Positions 15,557 through 24,581 of a stretch of 64,000 nucleotides of DNA are shown piece by piece. Within the stretch, counting starts at the first letter, position 1; every line of letters starts with the position of its first letter. Below the pieces are notes generated by a model that searched no databases, was not told the origin of the DNA, and saw only the letters and a list, made by a program, of their open reading frames with translations. The position numbers and the translations under genes are program-made. The DNA comes from an uncultured Caulobacterales bacterium. GTDB lineage: Bacteria > Pseudomonadota > Alphaproteobacteria > Caulobacterales > Caulobacteraceae. The stretch is taken from contig CAIMFV010000032.1 in assembly GCA_903840435.1 (NCBI GenBank), positions 1 to 64,000 on the forward strand. Reading direction: 5' to 3'.

Positions 15557-16522
15557 TTAGGCGTCTAGGTCGTGGAAACGGGTGTAGTCGATCATCCGGC
15601 CTCCCGCATCATCCTCGATCACAATGTCAGCGAATTGGCGGTTCCAGACCAGGTTGGCGGTCGCATAGGCATGCCGGGCATGGATGCGTTGGGCAAGCGT
15701 TTCATCCTGGCCGGAGAGGACAACAATGATTTCCGCCATCTCGGCGGCGAGCGAGTCTGGGGTTGCGCCAAAAAGGGGAGAGGTTTCGTCAATCGTGTGC
15801 ATCACCAACCAACTGAGCACGAAGAGAGGTGAGCGTGAACGGATTACCTTCAGGTCCTCCAGGCGACGAAATTTCAACCCCTCTTTGGTCAAGACCAAAC
15901 GGGCCAGGGTCAAGGTGACTTCTGCCTCGATGATTCGGTTCGACCTCTGGTTCGCACAGCGAAACATCAGCGTCGGCTTGCCTTCATGGTGCGTAATGAC
16001 GGCATTGTGGGTGAACATGACGCGCGCCGTCGGACGCGATACGCGGGCAAAAATCAAACCGGTCATCACCGCGACCGAGCACAAACCGACGAAGCTTTCC
16101 AAGGTGGTGATCAGGTTGGCGTAGAGGTCACGCGGCGCCAGCACCCCGTAACCAATGGTGCCAAAGGTTTGCACACTGAAGAAAAACGCATCGTCTAGCC
16201 TTCCAGGACGGGCGCCCGTAATGCCATTGGGATCAAGGGCGTAGAGGCTGGCAAAGACCAGATTGACCCCGAAGAAGACAGTCGCCACCAGTCCCAGAAA
16301 CTGGCGCCAGGAAACGGTCAGCAGCGTATGATAAAGATCATCCTGCGCCCGCATGGCGCCACCCCGCACACTGACTTGGCTTTGCAAGGAACCGGTCAGC
16401 GTCACCGTCCGAACGCGCGGACGTGGGCCAGCCGTGACCGGCAGTTTCGCGGCTTTGGCTGACTTTGGGGTGGCAGGTTTGCGGGCCAAGGTCCTCGTCC
16501 TTCGTCCAGAATGGTGTCTCAA
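15557..16522 (-). CDS. Inward-rectifier-type K+ channel (KirBac family)
   Basis: 321 residues. Two transmembrane helices (about 74-95 and 138-160) flank a pore helix and the K+ selectivity filter TIGYG (122-126). The large C-terminal cytoplasmic immunoglobulin-like domain carries KirBac signatures such as HTIDETSPLFGATPDSLA and MIDYTRFHD close to the end. The 'slide-helix' segment DDLYHTLLTVSW precedes TM1. The channel sits in the inner membrane and passes K+; gating is probably by pH or lipids, as in known KirBac proteins. The frame opens with TTG at 16522 and about 45 basic, Ala/Pro-rich residues precede the conserved part, so the start is uncertain. Confidence 0.88.
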   Translation of the reverse strand: MRHHSGRRTRTLARKPATPKSAKAAKLPVTAGPRPRVRTVTLTGSLQSQVSVRGGAMRAQDDLYHTLLTVSWRQFLGLVATVFFGVNLVFASLYALDPNGITGARPGRLDDAFFFSVQTFGTIGYGVLAPRDLYANLITTLESFVGLCSVAVMTGLIFARVSRPTARVMFTHNAVITHHEGKPTLMFRCANQRSNRIIEAEVTLTLARLVLTKEGLKFRRLEDLKVIRSRSPLFVLSWLVMHTIDETSPLFGATPDSLAAEMAEIIVVLSGQDETLAQRIHARHAYATANLVWNRQFADIVIEDDAGGRMIDYTRFHDLDA

Positions 16523-16542
16523 CCTAACGCGGCCTTGCGGAT

Positions 16543-16571
16543 TTGCGAAAGGGCGTTGATTCCGCTAGTTT
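16543..16571 (+). promoter_or_regulatory. Putative promoter of purC-purS-purQ
   Basis: TTGCGA (16543-16548), then 17 bases, then TAGTTT (16566-16571) within GCTAGTTT, which resembles the alphaproteobacterial housekeeping -10 form GCTANAWC. It lies about 105 bases before the purC start and divergent from the Kir gene. Confidence 0.4.
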
Positions 16572-16676
16572 GGCGCGGACATTCGCGCAACGCCGCGCGA
16601 AGTCACACCCTGCCCACGACCACAGATGCGGGTCGCCCTCTTCCCGAAGTTGGGAGGGTGTCCCGTGGAGACATTG

Positions 16677-17444
16677 ATGACCCGCCGCAAGAAAATCTAC
16701 GAGGGCAAGGCCAAGATCCTTTATGAGGGCCCCGAGCCCGGCACGCTTATCCAGTATTTCAAGGACGACGCTACGGCGTTCAACGCCCAAAAAAAGGCTG
16801 TGCTTGAGGGGAAAGGCGTCATCAATAATCGCATCAGTGAGTTTATCATGACGCGATTGACGACCATTGGCGTGCATAATCACTTCATCAAGCGCTTAAG
16901 CCTTCGCGAACAATTGATCCGCGAGGTCGAGATCATTCCCTTGGAAGTGGTTTGCCGAAATATTGCAGCTGGCTCAATTGCGACCCGTCTAGGCATCCCT
17001 GAGGGAACCCAACTGCCGCGCTCGATCGTCGAATTCTATTATAAGAAGGACGAATTGAACGATCCTCTGGTCTCAGAGGAGCATGTGACCGCGTTCAACT
17101 GGGCCAATACGCAAGAGATCGACGACATTTTGGCCACAACCTTGCGGGTCAATGATTTCCTGTCAGGCATGTTCAGCGCGGTGGGCATCACCTTGGTCGA
17201 CTTTAAGATCGAGTTTGGGCGAATCTATGAGGGCGACTACTGCCGGGTGATTTTGGCGGATGAAATCAGCCCCGACAGCTGCCGACTGTGGGATTCCATC
17301 ACCCATGAAAAGCTCGACAAGGATCGGTTTCGCCGGGACCTGGGCAATGTCATTGAGAGCTACACCGAAGTGGCGCGCAGGCTGGGTGTGATGAAGGAAA
17401 TGCCGACCGTGATTCAGGGCGGCATTACGGGAGAACCGACGTGA
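16677..17444 (+). CDS. purC: SAICAR synthetase (phosphoribosylaminoimidazole-succinocarboxamide synthase)
   Basis: 255 residues, the normal size. PurC joins CAIR with aspartate using ATP in de novo purine synthesis. Signatures: the N-terminal ATP-grasp part [13 protein letters not shown], the substrate segment [29 protein letters not shown] and [15 protein letters not shown]. The ATG at 16677 follows GTGGAG; an upstream in-frame ATG at 16626 would add 17 unrelated residues. purS begins within its stop codon (GTGA overlap). Confidence 0.95.
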   Translation: MTRRKKIYEGKAKILYEGPEPGTLIQYFKDDATAFNAQKKAVLEGKGVINNRISEFIMTRLTTIGVHNHFIKRLSLREQLIREVEIIPLEVVCRNIAAGSIATRLGIPEGTQLPRSIVEFYYKKDELNDPLVSEEHVTAFNWANTQEIDDILATTLRVNDFLSGMFSAVGITLVDFKIEFGRIYEGDYCRVILADEISPDSCRLWDSITHEKLDKDRFRRDLGNVIESYTEVARRLGVMKEMPTVIQGGITGEPT

Positions 17445-17686
17445 AGGTGAGTGTTGAGGTTTTCTTGAAACCCGGCGTGCTCGATGTGCAGGGCAAGGCG
17501 ACAGAAGCCGCGCTCAAAGGTTTGGGCTTCGCAAACGTCTCTGATGTGCGGCTTGGCCGCATCATCCGGTTCAATTTAGCAGGCGCCTCGGCTGACGAGG
17601 CGCGCGCCCAGGCCAGGGCGATGGCGGATAAGCTTTTGGCCAATGCCGTCATCGAATCCTATTCGGTTGAGGTGTCCGAGGCATGA
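17441..17686 (+). CDS. purS: FGAM synthase subunit PurS
   Basis: 81 residues, the usual size of PurS, which with PurQ and the small form of PurL makes the three-part formylglycinamidine ribonucleotide synthase. Recognisable by [19 protein letters not shown] and [16 protein letters not shown]. It starts with GTG overlapping the purC stop and ends with an ATGA overlap into purQ, so the three are tightly coupled. The presence of PurS implies that the separate, short-type PurL exists elsewhere in the genome. Confidence 0.93.
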   Translation: MKVSVEVFLKPGVLDVQGKATEAALKGLGFANVSDVRLGRIIRFNLAGASADEARAQARAMADKLLANAVIESYSVEVSEA

Positions 17687-18357
17687 AGTCGGCGGTCATT
17701 GTCTTCCCAGGCTCCAACTGCGACCGTGATTGCGCCGTTGCGGTCCAAAGGTCGACCGGCAGTAAACCGGCCATGGTCTGGCACACGGAAACCGCATTGG
17801 ACGACGGGCTCGACCTGATCATTTTGCCCGGCGGCTTTTCCTATGGAGACTATCTGCGGTCCGGCGCCATGGCTGCGCGGTCTGCGGTGATGTCGGAGGT
17901 GCGGCGATTGGCGCAAAAGGGCGTTGCGGTGATCGGAATTTGCAACGGCTTTCAAATTCTGTGCGAGGCGGAAATGCTGCCGGGCGCACTTCTGCGCAAT
18001 TCGGGCCTCAAATATCTTTGCAAGCCTGTGACCCTCGACGTGGTCAATAGCCAGACCCGCTTCACCCGAGCCTTTGCCGGTCGGGCCCAAGCGGTCATGA
18101 CCGTGGGCAATGCCGACGGGAATTATTTCGCCGACGCTGAAACCTTAAGACGGGTCGAGGGCGAGGGGCGCATCGTATTTCGCTATCATGAGAACCCGAA
18201 CGGCTCGCAAAACGGCATTGCGGGCTTGATCAATGAAGGCGGCAATGTGCTTGGCATGATGCCCCATCCCGACCGAGCTTTTGAGGCCGATCTTGGTTCG
18301 GCTGACGGTGCACTGGTGTTTCAAAGCGTCGCAGGCGCGGCGCTGGAAGTCGCTTAA
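17683..18357 (+). CDS. purQ: FGAM synthase glutaminase subunit PurQ
   Basis: 224 residues. A class I glutamine amidotransferase that releases ammonia for PurL. The N-terminus [15 protein letters not shown], the nucleophile elbow GICNGFQIL (catalytic Cys) and the C-terminal His/Glu region MPHPDRAFE are intact. The start codon overlaps the purS stop by four bases. The coding end overlaps the end of the convergent fliJ-like gene by four bases, so purL does not follow as it often does in relatives. Confidence 0.95.
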   Translation: MKSAVIVFPGSNCDRDCAVAVQRSTGSKPAMVWHTETALDDGLDLIILPGGFSYGDYLRSGAMAARSAVMSEVRRLAQKGVAVIGICNGFQILCEAEMLPGALLRNSGLKYLCKPVTLDVVNSQTRFTRAFAGRAQAVMTVGNADGNYFADAETLRRVEGEGRIVFRYHENPNGSQNGIAGLINEGGNVLGMMPHPDRAFEADLGSADGALVFQSVAGAALEVA

Positions 18358-18788
18358 GCCCGACCTGGGGTTAGGCCCGATTTCCGGAAACTGGATTGCA
18401 GGGCGATGTCGTCGAGGACAGCACCCTCACGCTTCAAGGTTTCTTTAGCGGCGCTGGCCTTGGCCAGAGATTCAGCGTGCTCGACCTTTTTTTGCTCTTC
18501 AAAGGCGAGACTGAGCGCGTCGCGCGCCCCTTCCGCTTCAGTGGCGATCGCGTTGAGTTGGGCCTCTGCCTGGGCCCGCCTTTGCTTCCAGCGTTTGACA
18601 TAGTCGGGGTGGCACCAGGCGACGGCCGGGTCGGAGCGCGCGCGCAACTTTTCCTCCTCCGCCTCCAAATCCAGGGCATCGAGCGCCAATTCCATCGCCG
18701 CGCGGCGCTCTTCAATTTCTTTCAAGCGCTTTTGCAATTGTTCGACTTCGAAGGTGGCGATGCGGATCAAAGAGTGGCGCCAACTCAT
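18354..18788 (-). CDS. fliJ: FliJ-like flagellar export chaperone
   Basis: 144 residues, almost entirely predicted alpha-helical coiled coil (long E/K/R/A/L heptads between about 10 and 125). It starts within the fliI stop codon (ATGA overlap). Size, architecture and position directly after fliI identify it as FliJ, the stalk-like partner of the FliI hexamer that also escorts export chaperones. Sequence identity alone is weak because FliJ diverges fast; the neighbour carries the argument. Confidence 0.72.
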   Translation of the reverse strand: MSWRHSLIRIATFEVEQLQKRLKEIEERRAAMELALDALDLEAEEEKLRARSDPAVAWCHPDYVKRWKQRRAQAEAQLNAIATEAEGARDALSLAFEEQKKVEHAESLAKASAAKETLKREGAVLDDIALQSSFRKSGLTPGRA

Positions 18789-20128
18789 GCTTCGGCTCCC
18801 GCATTCAAGATGGCGTCGAGCCGTTCAAAGGCTTCTGCCAAAGGCGTCGCTTCGTCTTTATTTTGCCGGAGAAAGTCTTCCAAATCCGGATTGAGGCGAA
18901 TGGCCCGATCAATCTCAGGGTCAGCGCCACGGCGATAGGCGCCGATGCGGATCAGTTCTTCCATGTTGGAATAGGCGGCCAGGGTTTGGCGGGCGCGGCG
19001 CACCACATCCTGCTCGAAGGGCGACTGGCAACCCGGCATGGTTCGGCTGATGGATTTTAAGACATTGATGGCTGGAAAACGGCCGCGCTCGGCGATGGCG
19101 CGCTCCATAACAATGTGTCCATCCAAGATACCGCGCACGGCGTCGGCAATGGGCTCATTATGATCGTCACCGTCAACCAACACGGTGAACAGGGCGGTGA
19201 TCGGTCCGGCAAGCGTACCATCCTCGCGCCGAGGGCCGGGTCCTGCCCGCTCTAAGAGTTTTGGCAATTCGGAGAAGACGGTAGGGGTATAGCCCTTGGT
19301 GGTCGGCGGCTCGCCTGCGGCAAGGCCAATCTCCCGTTGCGCCATGGCAAAGCGGGTGACGCTATCCATCAGGCACAAGACTTCTAGGTCCTGATCTCGC
19401 ATGAACTCGGCAATGGTCAAGGTGGCATAGGCGGCCTGACGCCGGGTCAAGGCAGGCTCATCCGACGTGGCGACGACAACGACTGCGCGTTTCAAGCCCT
19501 CTTCACCCAAGGTCTCTTCAATAAATTCACGCACCTCACGGCCTCGTTCGCCGATCAGGCCGACCACGACAACGTCGCACTCCGCCTCACGCGACAGCAT
19601 CGATAAGAGCACCGACTTGCCGACGCCAGAGCCGGAAAAGACCCCCAATCGCTGGCCGCGACAGCAGGTGGTAAACACATCCATCGCCCGGACCTTGAGG
19701 TCTAGCCGCGCGCCGACCCGACCGCGCGCGTGGGCGGGCGGTGGCGGACTTCGCAAAGGATAGGGGGTCGGTCCCTGGGCCAGCGGTCCTTTGCCATCAA
19801 TTGGCCGGCCAAAGGCGTCGACGATGCGTCCGCGCCAGGACAAGCTTGGACGCAGGCTCGCCCCATCAGGCAGGATGCGGATCTCGGCACCGGGCGCAAC
19901 ACCCTCCACAGGCCCAAACGGCATCAACAGCGCGCGATTTTCGCGAAAGCCGACCACTTCAGCGGCCAAGGGGGCAAGTCCAGCTTGGCGGTCAATATCG
20001 ACCCGTGCGCCAACTGCAAGCCGGCTCATGCCGCCACGTGTCTCAATCAAAAGCCCATGCACGCCAGCGACGCGACCGGAAACCACAACGGGTTCCACCC
20101 TTTCGACCGCTGCCAGCAGACTGCGCAC
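18785..20128 (-). CDS. fliI: Flagellum-specific ATPase FliI
   Basis: About 447 residues. FliI is the hexameric, F1-beta-like ATPase at the cytoplasmic entrance of the flagellar type III export gate. Walker A is [12 protein letters not shown] (near residue 165), the catalytic Glu lies in [16 protein letters not shown], and Walker B is in [14 protein letters not shown]. The C-terminal part [14 protein letters not shown] and [14 protein letters not shown] is typical. I prefer the GTG at 20128; an in-frame TTG at 20140 would add four residues. The other flagellar genes are not in the window, so fliI-fliJ stand apart from a main cluster. Confidence 0.93.
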   Translation of the reverse strand: MRSLLAAVERVEPVVVSGRVAGVHGLLIETRGGMSRLAVGARVDIDRQAGLAPLAAEVVGFRENRALLMPFGPVEGVAPGAEIRILPDGASLRPSLSWRGRIVDAFGRPIDGKGPLAQGPTPYPLRSPPPPAHARGRVGARLDLKVRAMDVFTTCCRGQRLGVFSGSGVGKSVLLSMLSREAECDVVVVGLIGERGREVREFIEETLGEEGLKRAVVVVATSDEPALTRRQAAYATLTIAEFMRDQDLEVLCLMDSVTRFAMAQREIGLAAGEPPTTKGYTPTVFSELPKLLERAGPGPRREDGTLAGPITALFTVLVDGDDHNEPIADAVRGILDGHIVMERAIAERGRFPAINVLKSISRTMPGCQSPFEQDVVRRARQTLAAYSNMEELIRIGAYRRGADPEIDRAIRLNPDLEDFLRQNKDEATPLAEAFERLDAILNAGAEA

Positions 20129-20183
20129 CCTAACCCCCAAATCACCCCGACCCAGTCTAGAAAGGTCCTGTTAACCATAAATG

Positions 20184-20218
20184 AAAAAGACCGACGGTGT
20201 GGGTGACCGTCGACCTTT
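20184..20218 (-). terminator. Rho-independent terminator after phoH
   Basis: On the minus strand a 13-pair stem (20218-20206 with 20198-20186, two wobble pairs, 7-base loop, core GACGGT/ACCGTC) is followed by a T-rich run. It lies about 40 bases downstream of the phoH stop and separates phoH from fliI. Confidence 0.75.
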
Positions 20219-20256
20219 CTCCGAGCGAATCTCGCGCCTTCGGCCTGAGATTAACC

Positions 20257-21033
20257 TTAAAGGACGCTCAGCATGCTGGCCACCAAGGGATGGCGAACAA
20301 TATCGACATCTTTCAGTCGCACAACCGAAACGTCTGACAGGGCCTCTAACCGGTTTGCCACATCACCCAGGCCAGAAACTCCGGGCAACAGGTCGGATTG
20401 GTTGGGGTCGCCGGTAATAACCATGGTCGAATGCCAGCCCAGTCGCGTCAGCAGCATTTTCAACTGCACATAGGTGCAGTTTTGTGCCTCATCGATGACG
20501 ACAAAGGCATTGTTCAGTGTCCGCCCGCGCATGAAGCCGACCGGTGCAATCTCAATCAGACCCTCGGCAATCAGGGCCCGAACCCGCTTCATCGACAACC
20601 GATCCGACAGGGCATCATAGAGGGGGCGCAGATAGGGCGCGAGCTTGTCTTCCATCTCGCCGGGAAGATATCCGATTGACTCGCCCGCCTCGACCGCAGG
20701 CCGTGACAGCACAATCCGACCGACCCGTCCGGCCTCTAAGGCCTCGACTGCCTTGGCAATCGCCAGATAGGTTTTGCCGGTGCCCGCAGGACCGAGCGCC
20801 AAAACAAGGTTTTGGGTGTCAATCGCATTGAGTAGGGCCGCCTGACCTTCAGACTTGGCCTTCAGGGTCTTCATATAGCCCTGGTCGCGATCTCCTTCCT
20901 CCGAACGTCCCTGAGCCCGCATGGGCGACCATCCCCTTTCGGTGGGCAGACGACGGATTTTGCCGTCATCTTCAAACTGCTGAGGATTGAATTCACCTTC
21001 GCGAGTCATTCGCTTCAGGGCGCGTTTGGTCAT
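20257..21033 (-). CDS. PhoH-family ATPase
   Basis: 258 residues. A P-loop ATPase related to the N-terminal domain of superfamily 1 helicases, with Walker A GPAGTGKT (81-88), LSRPAVEAGESIGYLPG (109-125), Walker B VVIDEAQN (178-185) and a GDPNQSDL sensor segment. Proteins of this group are thought to work on RNA, often near ybeY; here the ybeY neighbour is absent. The ATG at 21033 has an ideal GGAGG ribosome-binding site. The 60 residues before Walker A are polar and poorly conserved. The gene is bracketed by terminators at 20184-20218 and 21108-21137. Confidence 0.87.
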   Translation of the reverse strand: MTKRALKRMTREGEFNPQQFEDDGKIRRLPTERGWSPMRAQGRSEEGDRDQGYMKTLKAKSEGQAALLNAIDTQNLVLALGPAGTGKTYLAIAKAVEALEAGRVGRIVLSRPAVEAGESIGYLPGEMEDKLAPYLRPLYDALSDRLSMKRVRALIAEGLIEIAPVGFMRGRTLNNAFVVIDEAQNCTYVQLKMLLTRLGWHSTMVITGDPNQSDLLPGVSGLGDVANRLEALSDVSVVRLKDVDIVRHPLVASMLSVL

Positions 21034-21403
21034 GAGAGCCTCCGATCAGGAAAGAGCTTTCGGGGAGAAAAAAGCGATTGCGGAAGAGACAGGGCCAAGA
21101 GGGCAAGAAAAAAGGACGGGCCGAAACGGCACGTCCTTCACGGGCGAAACAAAAACGCAGGTCACGGGAGCGACGGGGTGGGGAGGGGCGTGCACGACGC
21201 ATCGCCTTTGGGGGTTCGGCCAGATAGGGCGAAGCGAGACTTCGCCGAGGGCTGAAAGGGGCCACCCACTGCTCCGTTCTCGATTCCTGTCGGTTCGAGC
21301 ACTCAAAACGAGTTCGCGCCAACACCGAATCGTTGATCTAAGGCTATGCTAGCGTGGTTTCCAATTGGTTAAACCCATTGATTTGCAGAAAGGTTGCGCC
21401 CTT
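21034..21403. other. 370-base intergenic region between phoH and the carbonic anhydrase gene
   Basis: No convincing protein gene. On the minus strand it holds a stem-loop GGCGAAG/CTTCGCC (in plus coordinates about 21230-21247), then a terminator at 21108-21137, then about 75 bases leading into the phoH ribosome-binding site. Towards the right end a promoter for the carbonic anhydrase gene is expected but I see no strong match. The terminator implies a short transcript on the minus strand ending before phoH: either a small RNA or an attenuated phoH leader. It does not resemble 6S, SRP, tmRNA or RNase P RNA as far as I can judge by eye. Confidence 0.4.
21108..21137 (-). terminator. Terminator upstream of phoH (small RNA end or attenuator)
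   Basis: On the minus strand AGGACG pairs with CGTCCT (21137-21132 with 21118-21113), one mismatch follows, then GCCG/CGGC closes a 3-base loop. The hairpin is followed immediately by five to six T. It lies about 75 bases before the phoH start codon, in the same direction. Confidence 0.7.
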
Positions 21404-21946
21404 ATGACCTCCCACAGTCCGGTTTTTGACTTGGGCGATGCTCGGCCTGATCTTCCGTCTGAGGACGAATATTGGATCGCACCAACAGCCTGCGTCATCG
21501 GTCGTGTAATGCTGAAAAAGAACGCCAGCGTCTGGTTCGGCGCGATCCTGCGCGGCGATAACGAATTGATTAGCTTAGGCGAAGACACCAATGTTCAAGA
21601 CGGTGCTGTTCTGCATACGGATATGGGCTTTCCCCTCACCCTTGGGGATCGCGTCACCGTTGGCCACATGGCGATGCTGCACGGATGTACTGTCGGCGAA
21701 AATAGTCTGATCGGTATTGGCGCGGTCATTTTGAACGGTGCGCGAATTGGCAAGAACTGTTTGATTGGCGCAAAGGCCTTAATTTCGGAAGGCAAGGAGA
21801 TCCCAGACAATTCCGTGGTTATGGGAGCGCCGGGCAAGGTGGTGCGCGAGCTCGATGCCGTTGGCGCTCAACGCCTAACCCTATCGGCCCTGCACTATGT
21901 CGAGAACTGGAAGCGCTACCGCCGCGACCTCACTTCACGGGGTTAG
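21404..21946 (+). CDS. Gamma-class carbonic anhydrase-like hexapeptide protein
   Basis: 180 residues from the ATG at 21404 (AGAAAGG upstream); an in-frame earlier start at 21365 would add 13. Left-handed beta-helix with repeated hexapeptides ([18 protein letters not shown], then [20 protein letters not shown]). The three histidine ligands of a metal site are visible in HTDMG and in [10 protein letters not shown]. This matches the YrdA/PaaY/gamma-carbonic anhydrase group; some members hydrate CO2, others act as thioesterases or assembly factors. The last 12 bases overlap the convergent protease gene. Confidence 0.85.
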   Translation: MTSHSPVFDLGDARPDLPSEDEYWIAPTACVIGRVMLKKNASVWFGAILRGDNELISLGEDTNVQDGAVLHTDMGFPLTLGDRVTVGHMAMLHGCTVGENSLIGIGAVILNGARIGKNCLIGAKALISEGKEIPDNSVVMGAPGKVVRELDAVGAQRLTLSALHYVENWKRYRRDLTSRG

Positions 21947-23701
21947 GTGATAGAGGGCTGCTTCCTCCTTCAAGCGGTCGCGCGTCGCAACGGCTTTGTC
22001 GAGATCGGCTTTGGCTAAATCGTCCTTGCCGGTCGCTTTCAGAACCAAGCCCCGGCCATAAAGGGCCCAGGGTAGGGTAGGGTTGATTGCCAGCGCTGCG
22101 TTGTAATCGGCCAGGGCGAGATCGTATTCTTTCCGTCGCAGATGGATCAGACCTCGGTTGCTGCGCGGGACGGCGAGCTTGGGGGAGATGGCGATGGCGC
22201 GGTCGCAATCTTTGAGCGCCTTGTCGAGGTCGGTTGCGGTCAGTCCGCGCGCCCAACATCTCTCGCTGAACATGGGTTCCAAGTTCGCATCGTCGGGATG
22301 GTTGGCTTGCCAAAGATCAAGTTCAGCCGGTGCAAGATCGGGCCGACGGGCTGCCGAAAACAGTTTGCCAATCGTCAATCGAAGATTGGACTGCGCACTG
22401 ACCGCAATCGCGGCTGTCTGCAAGTCACTGACCGCGCCCTCATAATCGTGCCCAGATATCTTTAACAGCGCCCGCGAAACCAGGATTGCACCGTCATTGC
22501 CCTTCAGCTTCACGGCCCGGTCGAGATCAGCCATGGCAAGGAAGCTCTGTTTGAGGGCAAGGTGCGCGCCCGCCCGCTCTTGCACGTATTTGGCCTCTTG
22601 GGGCGCTAAGGCAACCGCCTTATCGAGGTCGGCGAGCGCCTTGTCATACTCCTTGCGGCCCATTTCCGCCGCACCGCGTCGGCTATAGCCGTCGGCGTCC
22701 GTCGGCTCGGCCTCTACCGAACCGGCAACCTTGACGTCGTGCTCGCCCTTACCGTCCGCATCCTTCTCTCTTGTGGCGACAGGCGCATTAAAAATCGGCC
22801 CGCCTTCATAGGTGAAATAGAGTTTTCGTTGTGAATTCGAAACAAGAACGCGATGTGAGATGAAAAAATCAGCGCCCAATAACATGTCGGTGTCCAGCTG
22901 TAGGGATGCGACGGAAATTTTCGTGTTACGAATTTCTTCGTCTCCGAGTTTAAAGTTCTGTATAGGGGCGATCCACGTGTCAATTTTTCCTCCACCCAGG
23001 CCACCAATCTGACCAAGATAGACGGTATGCGGGTCATTTATGCTAACTCCAGCGCGCTCCGCCGCCCCGCGACGTATGACAGAGGTACTCGCCCCGGTGT
23101 CAAATATCACCGAGATGCGCTGTCCATTTATTTCTGCCGCCCCGGTTGTGTGGCGATTTCTATCCTCCATTCGGTCGATCTTGATGAGACCGGATAATTT
23201 GTCAGTGCTCCAATAGTCTAGCCGCACGTCGCCGCAGTCATGCGGCTTGAACAGCCTGACATAGCCGTGCGGCAAATCATATTCGACGTCGAAGGGGCCA
23301 AGAAAGTTTTGGCCTAATACACCATCAAGGCCTAAGGTCGACGCGACGATGAAATCGACCTTATTAAGGTCAACGCCTGCAATGGTGAACTTTTGGACTG
23401 TTGTGTATGACGCATCGGCATAGCCGCCGATCCCTTGCAGGCTTAGCGGCAAAAAATCCTGCGGTAGCTTCAACTCCTTGGCCTTTGAGGTTGCAAGAAT
23501 GCTGTAGAAGGCGCCGGAATCGATCATCAATTGGACATTTTTTCCATTGATTCCAAAGCTCGCCAACGGCTTCAGCCCGTCCATGGTCACCGGCAACTCT
23601 GCGACCTTTCCCAGCACGCATTTGGCTTGCGCCGGGAGCGGTGCTGAGAAAACCAGGAAAAACCCAAGAAGAAATGCGCGAAACGAAGCCGCTTGCCGCA
23701 T
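21935..23701 (-). CDS. Exported double aspartic protease-like protein with TPR repeats
   Basis: 588 residues with a signal peptide (1-26). Two retropepsin-like domains follow, one around [10 protein letters not shown] (catalytic D61) and one around [10 protein letters not shown] (D201), each with a later GxDxxLGxxF-type strand ([20 protein letters not shown]). Ordinary retropepsins are homodimers of one such lobe, so this chain could form an intramolecular pair. From about 335 to 580 there are six or more TPR units (for example [30 protein letters not shown]), a likely protein-binding platform in the periplasm. Codon use and base composition around 22,800-23,250 are more A+T-rich than the neighbours. 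Substrate unknown. Confidence 0.75.
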   Translation of the reverse strand: MRQAASFRAFLLGFFLVFSAPLPAQAKCVLGKVAELPVTMDGLKPLASFGINGKNVQLMIDSGAFYSILATSKAKELKLPQDFLPLSLQGIGGYADASYTTVQKFTIAGVDLNKVDFIVASTLGLDGVLGQNFLGPFDVEYDLPHGYVRLFKPHDCGDVRLDYWSTDKLSGLIKIDRMEDRNRHTTGAAEINGQRISVIFDTGASTSVIRRGAAERAGVSINDPHTVYLGQIGGLGGGKIDTWIAPIQNFKLGDEEIRNTKISVASLQLDTDMLLGADFFISHRVLVSNSQRKLYFTYEGGPIFNAPVATREKDADGKGEHDVKVAGSVEAEPTDADGYSRRGAAEMGRKEYDKALADLDKAVALAPQEAKYVQERAGAHLALKQSFLAMADLDRAVKLKGNDGAILVSRALLKISGHDYEGAVSDLQTAAIAVSAQSNLRLTIGKLFSAARRPDLAPAELDLWQANHPDDANLEPMFSERCWARGLTATDLDKALKDCDRAIAISPKLAVPRSNRGLIHLRRKEYDLALADYNAALAINPTLPWALYGRGLVLKATGKDDLAKADLDKAVATRDRLKEEAALYHLTP

Positions 23702-23777
23702 GGTCCAAGTCCTTAGGGAATGTCGTTTCGCCTAACTATTCCCCGACTTCCGAGCGTTTGCAAATGGCGATCTCCGT

Positions 23778-24434
23778 TCACGCCTCTGAGGTCTGCGGCC
23801 TTTTCGCCAGCGCGTCCGTCTCCCACGTCAAAAATTCCGGCGTCGCGAGGAGTTCGTCCAGATAGGCCTTGGCGACGCCATTGTCGCCGCACTGCGCGAG
23901 GTCAAGGTCATAGCTGCGCACGCGGGTCGCTACAGGCGTGTAAAACGCGTCGGCAATCGTCCACGCGCCAAACAGGAACTCGCCCCCAGCCCCATGGTCG
24001 CGCCGCAGTCCGCCCAACAGTCCCACCAGACGTTTGAGGTCGGCCGCGAGCTCTGCGTCGCCAGACACGGTCGTTCGCAAGCCAATGTCCATTGGGCACT
24101 GGTTGCGTAAGGCGGCAAAACCAGAATGCATTTCCGCGGTTGCGGAACGGGCGAGGGCCCGGGCTTTCGCGTCCTCGGGCCAGAGCGGAACTGGTGATTT
24201 TTCGGCGATATATTCGCTGATGGCGAGACTGTCCCAAACGCTCAAATCCCCGTCTTGCAGGACCGGCACCTTAGCGGATGGCGAGACCTTGGCGATCTCG
24301 GCGCTAGCGCCCTCCCAGCGCAACTGCAGCAAGGTTTCGGTGAAGGCGAGGGTCGAGCGCTTCATCACCAACCAGGGTCGAAGCGACCATGAGGACCAAG
24401 CCTTGGTGCCGAGAATGAGGTGCATGGTGTTCAT
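23778..24434 (-). CDS. Glutathione S-transferase family protein
   Basis: 218 residues. N-terminal thioredoxin-like domain with SWSLRPWLVMK at the usual place of the catalytic Ser/Tyr and KVPVLQDGDLSVWDSLAISEYIAE containing the cis-Pro and the glutathione gamma-glutamyl site (D/S). The all-helical C-terminal domain includes FLFGAWTIADAFYTPVATR, the N-capping motif of GSTs. It probably detoxifies electrophiles by conjugation with glutathione. The start is ATG 24434, with a second ATG at 24425. It is transcribed alone and divergently from the MFS gene. Confidence 0.85.
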   Translation of the reverse strand: MNTMHLILGTKAWSSWSLRPWLVMKRSTLAFTETLLQLRWEGASAEIAKVSPSAKVPVLQDGDLSVWDSLAISEYIAEKSPVPLWPEDAKARALARSATAEMHSGFAALRNQCPMDIGLRTTVSGDAELAADLKRLVGLLGGLRRDHGAGGEFLFGAWTIADAFYTPVATRVRSYDLDLAQCGDNGVAKAYLDELLATPEFLTWETDALAKRPQTSEA

Positions 24435-24545
24435 CCGATCTTGTCTGGCCCGCTTTAATCGACCTTCAAGGTCTGGCCATCGCAGGCAAGCTCGGCTTAA
24501 CTGAGGTCAAGGCGAAAAGGCCACAAAAAATTAGGAGGAAAGACC

Positions 24546-24581
24546 ATGATCTATGCAAGCCTAGGCAATCGCCGTGGTTGA
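24546..24581 (+). CDS. Possible 11-codon leader peptide before the MFS gene
   Basis: ATG at 24546 follows an optimal AGGAGG (24532-24537) and opens an 11-codon frame, MIYASLGNRRG, whose TGA stop (24579-24581) lies just inside the MFS gene (GTG at 24574) in another frame. The good ribosome-binding site belongs to this ORF and not to the MFS start, whose own upstream signal is weak. It could couple or regulate MFS translation. Alternatively, a sequencing or natural frameshift has separated the true MFS start from the rest. Confidence 0.4.
   Translation: MIYASLGNRRG

Noticed and set aside
20993-21325. 110-codon minus-strand frame in the phoH upstream region
   Set aside because: It runs through the terminator and into the phoH start, is rich in Arg/Ser/Pro and lacks a ribosome-binding site.
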